From Mesostigma viride (Eukaryota; Streptophyta; Mesostigmatophyceae; Mesostigmatales; Mesostigmataceae), in assembly GCA_009746045.1 (NCBI GenBank), contig RPFO01000178.1, positions 808,125 to 872,124 on the forward strand: DNA of 64,000 nt, given 5' to 3'. Within the stretch, counting starts at the first letter, position 1, and each line of letters starts with the position of its first letter. The translations under genes were made by a program, and so were the position numbers. The notes under the pieces are model-generated. The model was not told the origin of the DNA. It saw only the letters and a program-made list of their open reading frames with translations, and did not search any database. Of this stretch, positions 56,500 to 64,000 are shown one piece after another.

Positions 56500-58433
56500 A
56501 GCTATTCTGCGTCTTCAGTTCAGGGTTCTCAGCCGTCAATGGAAGCAGCTAGCAAACTGGAAGCCCACCATGTGTTAGGCGCTGCATGCTGAGCAGAATA
56601 ATTTAATAAACCGCTAGCCATGTAACCAAGGCCTTTCCCCGCTTTCCCCTGCTTTTTCCCAGGGGGGGTGGAAAAAACAAAAATATCAGACACCATGCTG
56701 AAATTTTCCAAAAGTTGGCCCTTGGACCCTACCTACCTAGCACCTAGGCGCTATACCTAGCAAAACCCTGAGGTCCCAAGGGTTTTAGGGGTCGACCTAG
56801 GGTGCAAAATGATCAGCTCCGCGAGCTCTACCGTTTGAGCATATTGGTGTATGGGAAAATTCCGGTTTTCTTAAATGGGTCGTTGGCCGGCGCGACGCGA
56901 TACTGGCACGGCACGCCGCTGGATAGCCGAAGGCTTGTAGTGGTGGCAGACGGCAGCATACTTCCGTGCCTAGGGGCAGCACCATCTTGCGGGCAACCCC
57001 CCCCCCTCTATGGTACCTGCCAAAATTTTGACTGCAGATTTGGGTTCAGCTCGCCAAGTGCTATCAGTTTGTCCGTGAAACCGTTTCAAAATTCCGACCA
57101 TACAGGGAGCTAGCAGAAAATCCAAGTGTTTTGTTGTAAAAAACCCATATCGGCCCGGCACCCTACCTACCTACCCTTTAAGTTAACGGTTTTTGAGGCT
57201 CTGTAACTTCCAACCTAGAGACCCCCTGGGGTTGCGACCAGTGGCAAACATGCTTGTTTTGGCGAGATCTACTCGAATCCAGCATGATGTAAATTTTCTT
57301 GTTTTTTTCCACCCCCCCTGCTTTTTCCTGCTAAAAAACAGGGGTGGCCCTTAGCCCGACTTTGCCTCCCCGCCCCCCCCCCCCCCCCCCCCCAAAACGT
57401 GCCAAAACGGTCCCAACAAGAATTTTACCATGCGAAGTCGATGTCGCTGATTCCAAATCCGTGCTCAGAATGACAATCTGCCCAGTCTTGCGAATGCCAG
57501 GAGTTTTGCAATTAAGGTGGCCCTTTGACGGGTGGATTACCTTACGCTGCTGCCATTGCATTACCGAAAGCCAAGCCTTGGCCCCCAAGACGTCCGGCTT
57601 TCAAGTTGGAGTGTACCCCCGCGGCATCTAGCAATGCCGACTAGTTTCAAGTGCGCACCAGTCAAAGTAGTTACCCTTCGCACAAACTCCAGCCACACAT
57701 TTCCGTAACCGCCCTTTTGGCACCGCAGGAACTATTCTGTCTGATTCGGCCAGATTTCATCCAAGGAATCGAGAAGGAAAAACGGTGGAATCAGAAAAGG
57801 AAAACGGTGGAATCATTTTCAGCCTGAACTAGTGCAACACTATCGTCTGTTCAAGTCCGGCCTCACGGCCCATGCGACGCCATGTCGACCCGCCCATGCT
57901 TAGCCTTTTGCGCTAGACTAAAGAAAAATGGTCCCGTTCTTGCCTAAGCAAAAAAATGCACCTCAGCACCTGCTAGCCATGGTAAATTTGCTAGCGATGG
58001 CAGTCTGGGAAACTTACTAACCAAACGGCAAATCAATCCAATCTCACGTTCAAAATGCCGCTTCCGTAGACATGTGTCGACTACTTTGTTTATGCGTGTG
58101 ATTCAAACAAGCCAATTGTGAATTCCAGATTAGGAGTTAAGGTTTATGGCTGGCAGGACTGATATATTGCATGACGACACACCCTTTTTTTGCTTGAGAC
58201 AGAAAGCTGTATATAAATTTCGTACATGAGATGTTTGTCATGTTCATTTTGATTTTAACGCACAGCCCCCCATTCAGCATGTCGAATGGCATGCGCATGT
58301 GCTGGCCGGCAGCCACTGCCATGTCGCCGGATCAGACTGGCGTACAAACCACACAATCTTCTTGTTCACGCATGCTAACCACAACCATCGGTAAGCCGAC
58401 GTTGTGCAGGAATTTTTTTTCATATGCCTTGGT
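56500..58433. other. No gene recognised
   Basis: Low-coding DNA with a poly-C run at 57367-57392. Two related CCCTGCTTTTTCC blocks with nearby CCACCCCCC or its complement are at about 56640-56670 and 57310-57340. Frames up to 100 codons show no similarity. Confidence 0.45.
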
Positions 58434-58437
58434 TTAA

Positions 58438-60136
58438 CCCCTAAATGGGCAGAAATACTGCCGATGCATCGGCTGTAACTTCACAATTTTGCAAACCAGA
58501 TGCCATCCAACCCACCCATATCCAATGGCTGTCCTTGGGGGCCAAGCATGTCCATGAGTTGCCCTTCGGGTTGGTATATCACAACCTTACATATATGCAG
58601 GGTAGGCCATGTATAACTGCCTTCAAAGTCAGGGGGGTCAAGACGAGCGTTTTCATTTTTGGTAGAATGTGCATTTTGAATTATGTTGTAAGAGCTAGGC
58701 ACCTACCACTTCAGGGATGATAAACAATTAGTTGCTGAACAGTTTGAGCCATTGGGGTCATCATTTGGGTGGGTATACCAGCAGTTACACCCAGTACAGC
58801 CCATAGGGGTACCGTTGGTAAAAAGCAACCAAGGGGGTAGGAGTGGGCATACTACCTACTAATACCTACTAATATGGCCCCCAACCATGCCACACAATAC
58901 ATTTCCCTTCCACAATGATGGGGAAACATAACTGCATCATCACACTGCCCTTACATGGCACCTATGTGCAGGTGCCACCTTGTCCATGCACGTAGGTAAC
59001 GTGGTGCGGATACCCTACGCAAGGCATGCATTCTATGAGGCAGCCACCAACAAACTAGTGATTTTAAGCCTATTTCAGCTTGCCCTAGCAAGGATAAACT
59101 AGGCCTAAGCTGCTATAGCTTGCCAGGTGATGGCCAGCACACCTGGTGGCACATGCTGACAATGGGAAGCTTCTACTCACCGGTTACATGCTTGATGATG
59201 CCACAGAGACCAGCCAACTGCCTCACACTCATGCAATATGTGTGTGGGAAATGTATAACAAACATATATGGAGGTATTCAAACCCATACAGCCTCTAAAA
59301 CTTTTCACCATCACCCTGTGGCAGGTCAACTGACTGAGGGAAGCATCTAAGAAGGGTGTTTTAGAAAGGGGCCAGGCCAGGGTCAAGAAAGAGCATGAAT
59401 AATGCAAAAAGAATGTGCTACACAAGCTAGAACGTATATATAAACGCCAAACATTGATAGGAAAACGATAACTCAGCTTTACAAGGCATGGATGGCGTTA
59501 CCTTGGCCCAGGCGGTGGCCGCAAAATGGCGCATTTCGGCACACCAAAGTTGTGCAGCATGGTCGCTGGATTCGGCGATTTCTGGCCACCCTTGCACGTT
59601 TACGACTACTATGTATCATAAAAAGTACAAAGAAACCAATATATCCTTTAAAATACGCCGGAAAGTTATTGCTGTCAACGTTTCTATCGTCCGGCCTGAT
59701 CGCAGTTTTTTCCAGCAAGAACGCTGCCGACACCTATCAAATGGCATTCCCGCGAACCAAAAATTGGCCTGTATCATCTTTAGGACGTATAAAATCAATT
59801 TCCTGAGTTTTGTCAGAAAATTCGAACGAAAACGTAAATGCCATGCGTGGGTGCAAGCCGCCATGGCCAGGTCGTCGTTTTCCGGAATGCACGTTGTACG
59901 TGAAAAAGTACCCTGACCCCTTGTACTTTGACCGGCCAGAACACCTCTATAACTTTGTCAGAAGTATGCAAACCCTAGTACCATGCTGTGAGGAAAATTA
60001 TAAACTTTCGATCTTCTCAGCTAAACTTTTCCTAATTCTCAATAGTTTTCGCGGCATTTGGTCCCCCGAGAAGGGGCCGACGTGTCGGCTGTAACTCAGT
60101 TTTAGGCGGAAAATCGGCAGCCAGACCATTTAGGGG
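58438..60136. mobile_element. TTAA-flanked non-autonomous DNA element, 1699 bp
   Basis: TTAA at 58434-58437 and 60137-60140. The termini are CCCCTAAATGG on the left and its complement on the right, followed by CTGCCGAT and CAGCCGA sub-repeats on both sides. There is no transposase. The interior resembles the 31345-33062 element: GGCGTTACCTTGGCCCAGGC near 59500, GTACTTTGACCG near 59920, and CATTTCCCTTC near 58910. Confidence 0.75.
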
Positions 60137-60365
60137 TTAATAGTGGACGCTGCATCCCTGATTCGGCCGTGAAGCTTGTTGTCAGCTAGACGTTAGCAGC
60201 TGAGTGCCGGGCCGCCCTATGTGGAATAACTTTCACATTGTCCATCGGCATTAAAAGTTGAAAATTCACTCCGATCGACCATGCCATAACAGGAAAATGC
60301 CAATGCATCTGTTGCAGTCCAGGCTTATATTTGCCACGATGTGGTGTGTGCCAGTTGTGCCACCT

Positions 60366-61080
60366 TGTAACGACTAAAAATGATCATCTGCATCATCCAT
60401 AGTCCAAATATGAAAGATCTTTTACCTGGGTTGCTTTCTTGAGTTACAGATCTTCAAGTATCCGAGCAACGTTGAGATGGAAATTCCACAGCACGTGATT
60501 TAGGGAATCACAACCCCTTGTAGACACAAAGACAAGCTCGTGTATAGACGACCTCTGTGGAACTGAAGGACGTCTATAGCCAAGGGGCTCTTATGAATGG
60601 ACAACAAAGACAAGCTTTATTATACCATGATGAATCAAAACCAACGTAGCAACAATGGCGACCCCACGTCCTTGATATCGACGTGCTTGTCGAACTTGCT
60701 TCAACCTTAGCCTGAAGAGAACTAATCAGAATCATGGAATTCTATACAAGATCTTCGTATCCATCCTAGTCACACAAAACAGAACAACACCACACACAGC
60801 CTGGCAGAATCTTTCCATGAGATTCTAAATCTGTCGTAAGCACGGAAGTCCCAAAGGAGCATTTAAGACTCAATAGTACCAACCAACAAACTATAGCCCC
60901 ACGTGGATCAGGCCACGACCAATGAGGGCTCCTATCAGTCGGTTGACAAAGTATGAGCTCCAAGTACCATCGTCTTAGAAACCTCCTAACTTTCTCAATA
61001 CTGATCCAAAAGTCCTCGAATAAAAGCCAAACATTCACAAAACAAAGGATGTAACAACAAAGTCATTTTTGCTTGTTACA
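60366..61080 (-). repeat. 3' LTR of the Ty3-type retrotransposon
   Basis: On minus, the polypurine tract TTGAGGGGGAGATA (61094-61081) is followed at 61080 by TGTAACAAGC, an LTR-type TG start. The best matching end is CGTTACA at 60366, giving an LTR of about 715 bp that starts TGTAAC and ends GTTACA as short inverted repeats. TATAATAAAGCTT near 60620 provides an AATAAA signal. The 5' LTR lies outside the window, so the inner edge is firm and the outer edge provisional. Confidence 0.65.
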
Positions 61081-61468
61081 TATCTCCCCCTCAAAACTGG
61101 ACCTCCCAGGTCCAATAGCCAAACTCTTGAAGGCAGAGGAACATTGAACAGAAATCCACCATCTCTTGGGAAAAGCAGATGGGTTTTTACATCCCTGGAA
61201 ACAGGGCCTCCTATCTCATAAACATCTAGTCACAGGTCTCTACAGCAACAAGTCACTACCTTATCTACTATAAATCCAGATAAACACATCTCATAATAAA
61301 GGTCTTCCATTCAGCATCCTGGAACCTGGAACTCTGGACTGGAACATCAGAACTGGACTGGAGCTCCCCCATCATCCATCCTGGAATCCCCCCTCACACC
61401 ACAATCCAAAGCACCTTCCATGCTCTTCCATCATCCTTCCCCATCCTCTTCCTTCTCAGCTCTGTTCT

Positions 61469-62621
61469 TCACAGGCTATACCAATCCCCATTCACACCAT
61501 CCTTGCCCTTGGTCCCAAACAAGGGAAACTGCTCCACCATGTGAACCAATTCTGGCCAGTTCCTGCTGACCTGCAGCACCATGCACGTCTCAGCAGCCCC
61601 TGCTGCCATCTGGGCAACATAACGCAGGCATGTCCCTGGGTAGGAGAGAAGCACCACAGACTGGCTCTCAGGATCCATCACCCAAGTAGAAGACGTCTTG
61701 TGCCTGCTCACCCATGACCTGTACGCCCACCAGAACTGGAGAAAGGTCTTGACCACTGACCACTTAGCACCTATCAAAGGCACCAACACCCTCAATGGGG
61801 TCAGACGAACCTTGAGCTCCATGGTGTACTTAGGCAACCCTGGGCTGCAGAAAAGGTTGGATGTCTCCAAAGGGAAGCACCCCTTGACCGAGCTGGAAGA
61901 AGAAGGAGCCAAGTCAAAGTCTCCCTGCTGAACTGAAAACTCCAACAACTCCATGTAGGAGGCCTCACCCATGCTCACTGGCTGAACTGCATGAAGGCTC
62001 CTTTCAAAGCCTCAGGCAAGGTGGTCAACATATCCTGCCCCTCTGCAGGTCTCATGTCAATCTCAGGTCCTGGAGTCAAGGCAAACATCCTGTGCAACAG
62101 GTGGCCACAAAAGGAGAGCCAATCTCGTACAGGCTGGTGTGCAACTGAGACAAGACCTCCTCCACATAACCCTCAGGGCTCACTTCCCCCTCCTCCCTGT
62201 TAAGGGCAGCCACTGCCTTGGCCAGCGTCTCACAATGCTCACAAGGTCCCGTGCACTTCCTGTGATCCACATAGGCCACCACATTCTTGACAGGTACCAC
62301 ATGACGAGGAATCTGAATGATGGGAGTGCTGCTGGAGCTGAGAGCTATGTTAACACCACTCCCCATCTGGGGCTGGGACAAGGACAACCCCTGAAGAAGC
62401 TCCTGTAGCTTATCCTGCTTGGAGATCACTGAATGCAAGAGCTTGTTAATGGTATCCATCTGCTGACCCCTCCTAAGGTCACGCCTGACAATACTGTCAA
62501 ACAGGGATTCCACATAACTCATGGGGTTGGAGGCCTCTGGATGCATACCCGTGACCCCTTCCTCCGTGGTGGCGCCCAGGCCCAAGTTGGGTACGTGAAC
62601 TCCTCCTCCATCTGGGACCAC
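61469..62621 (-). pseudogene. Extra coding region between integrase and 3' LTR of the Ty3 element
   Basis: After the pol stop at 62682 the minus strand carries coding-like sequence in three frames. 62621-62076 includes QQMDTINKLLHSVISKQDKL, a coiled-coil-like helix, and HRKCTGPCEHC, a Cys/His cluster. About 62100-61980 reads RMFALTPGPEIDMRPAEGQD and LTTLPEALKGAFMQF before a stop. 61978-61469 includes QGDFDLAPSSSSSVKG, YTMELKVRLTPLRVLVPLIG and TFLQFWWAYRSWV. They look like one former protein of about 360 residues broken by frameshifts and a stop. The position is that of an env-like or accessory ORF, but the content does not look like an envelope protein. A displaced gag-like protein is possible. 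I do not recognise the family. Confidence 0.5.
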
Positions 62622-62681
62622 ACAGCATGCACGAAGAAACCATTCGTTAGTCCTGAGATATAGGAAGGGGAGCAGTGGTTT

Positions 62682-63920
62682 TCACCAACTCAGTATACCA
62701 AGAAGGAAGAGTGAGCCCCTTCTTTGGCAATACTCCTGGACCACCTCATGGCAGTGAGTCAAGTCAGACAACCACAGCCATGTGGCAGTAGACTCTAACT
62801 CTCCTTTCCAGTGCACCTTAAACTGCAGCTGCTTGGTCCTACCCTTTCCTTTGACTCTGTGAGCCACCAGCTGCTCCACTTCATATATCCTCTCCCCCTC
62901 AGTATCCAGCTCAAATGGTAAGGGAGCAGAAAGGCGTCCCTGCAAGGTGTTGCGTTTATACAACTTGAGCTGGGCCAGGTGAAACACATTAGTCTTAAGC
63001 CTCCAGTGGGAAGGCACCTGGACTTGAACTACAGTCCCATAGTGGAAGGTGTCCAGTACAGGGTAAGGTCCCAACCACAAGGGTTGCAGTTTCCTGCATT
63101 GCTCCTTTTCAGGTAGCACACGATTAGCCTCCAAGAGCACCAGGTCACCAGGAGCCACAAAGGTGTGTGTAGCCAACATCTGTTGCCAAGCATTGTTTAA
63201 ATACTTGTCCTGTGCATGCAACATCTGAGCAGCAACCATACTGTGAGCTTCCTGGAAGGATGCTATCAGCTGGTGGACTGAGGTTAGGCGTCTTCTGAAG
63301 GGGCCTTCAGCATCCCTGTCAGGTAACTCCAGGTCAAATGGAGTCAAGGGGCACTGGCCATGGCAAATGACAAATGGAGACATTTGGTGAGGAGCCAGGG
63401 GTGAGTTGTTGATGGCAAACTCTATGAAGGGAAGTTTCTTGTCCCATTCCTTGTTATCATGGGTACAATAGTGCTTCTGGCATTCCCGTACAATACGGTT
63501 CAGCCTCTCCACAGCCCCCGTGCTGGCACACCTGTATGCTACTCCAAAGGCCAACTTAGTGTCCAGGATGTCAAAGAAGGACTTCCAAAACCCAGACATC
63601 CACAAGGGATCCTGGTCAGTGATGATTACACGTGGCATGCCATGCAGTCTGTACACCTCCTTCATGAACAACTCTACACACTGGGCAGCTGTGAGATGGG
63701 CATTGCAGGGGATGAGATGGCACATTCTAGACAGCCTGTCCATCACCACCAGTATCCTGTCATTGCCAGCATCAGAAACAGGCAAGCCACAAATGAAGTC
63801 CATGGTCACACTGATCCAGGGTCGAAGGGGAATAGGCATGGCCATAGGAAAGATAGGCACTGCCTGAGTCCTAACCTTATTCCTTTGGCATGAGTCACAG
63901 GAAGCCACATAGGCTTGATA
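62682..63920 (-). CDS. Ty3/chromovirus integrase with chromodomain (C-terminal part of Pol)
   Basis: The minus frame starts after the displaced zinc-binding region with CDSCQRNK (the CC of HHCC). It runs through the integrase core with catalytic D in MDFICGLP, D in VIITDQDPLWMSGFWK and E in STGAVERLNR (DDE triad), then a GPYPVLDTFHYGTVVQVQ-type C-terminal domain. It ends in a chromodomain: YEVEQLVAHRVKGK, FKVHWKGELESTATW and a final helix. Chromodomains steer these elements to marked chromatin. An in-frame stop at 63923-63921 precedes the frame, and the upstream HPGY-x-KLLHEVQERFWWPGM half of the zinc finger is one base out of frame, so Pol is frameshifted here. Confidence 0.9.
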   Translation of the reverse strand, partial: YQAYVASCDSCQRNKVRTQAVPIFPMAMPIPLRPWISVTMDFICGLPVSDAGNDRILVVMDRLSRMCHLIPCNAHLTAAQCVELFMKEVYRLHGMPRVIITDQDPLWMSGFWKSFFDILDTKLAFGVAYRCASTGAVERLNRIVRECQKHYCTHDNKEWDKKLPFIEFAINNSPLAPHQMSPFVICHGQCPLTPFDLELPDRDAEGPFRRRLTSVHQLIASFQEAHSMVAAQMLHAQDKYLNNAWQQMLATHTFVAPGDLVLLEANRVLPEKEQCRKLQPLWLGPYPVLDTFHYGTVVQVQVPSHWRLKTNVFHLAQLKLYKRNTLQGRLSAPLPFELDTEGERIYEVEQLVAHRVKGKGRTKQLQFKVHWKGELESTATWLWLSDLTHCHEVVQEYCQRRGSLFLLGILSW

Positions 63921-64000
63921 TCACGAAACATGCCAGGCCACCAAAACCTCTCTTGTACTTCATGGAGAAGCTTAGCATACCCAGGATGACACGCAGTCAC
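63911..64000 (-). pseudogene. Ty3 integrase zinc-finger region, upstream frame (partial)
   Basis: The minus frame from the right edge has HPGYAKLLHEVQERFWWPGM and FRDIK, the HH half of the HHCC domain. It then runs out of frame into the integrase. A single missing base between about 63911 and 63920 explains the shift. Protease, RT and RNase H would lie beyond 64000. Confidence 0.8.

Overview
This is nuclear DNA of a eukaryote with intron-rich, GC-rich genes scattered in a sea of repeats. I think it is an alga, most likely of the green lineage. The reasons are an RPAP2 homologue whose C-terminal half has the plant-type layout, a GIY-YIG polysaccharide-lyase-14 protein of the alginate-lyase-like class, a Qc-SNARE of the syntaxin-6/SYP61 type, and a Penelope-like retroelement with an N-terminal GIY-YIG domain, a type reported from the green lineage and some other eukaryotes. 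The species cannot be named from the window.

Four host genes are well supported. (1) At 290-472 (+) is the last exon of a mitochondrial carrier resembling aspartate/glutamate carriers. (2) At about 13.4-22.9 kb (+) is an RPAP2/Rtr1 RNA polymerase II CTD phosphatase gene. I could assemble it from eight exons with matching splice phases, plus a weaker candidate first exon. (3) At 43428-39355 (-) is a three-exon gene for a secreted, apparently membrane-anchored PL14 lyase. (4) At 44363-45106 (+) is a single-exon syntaxin-6-like SNARE, divergent from (3). Between 12.4 and 6.3 kb (-) lies an ankyrin-repeat gene made of 99-bp phase-0 exons, one of which has lost its frame. A further unidentified gene end sits near 56.2-56.5 kb (-).

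The rest is mobile and satellite DNA. 4.0-8.6 kb: LINE fragments and an 81-bp minisatellite. 23.2-37.5 kb: a nested complex of a Penelope-like element, an ORF1-only LINE family (HAL1-like), a TTAA-flanked DNA element, and a 475-bp pentanucleotide array grown from a LINE tail. 37.7 kb: a (TGCC)n array. 47.6-52.5 kb: more LINE copies of two families. 54-55.8 kb: truncated Penelope ends with target duplications and a (CACACG)72 array. 58.4-60.1 kb: a second TTAA element. 60.4-64.0 kb: the 3' part of a Ty3-type chromovirus retrotransposon running off the right edge, with extra coding sequence between integrase and LTR.

A recurring theme is that minisatellites sit inside introns of the host genes: 35 bp in the carrier gene, 18 and 36 bp in RPAP2, 81 bp in the ankyrin gene and 44 bp in PL14. 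They create long but spurious open frames. No CRISPR array, operon or rRNA gene is present, and I noticed no tRNA gene, though I did not scan for them systematically.
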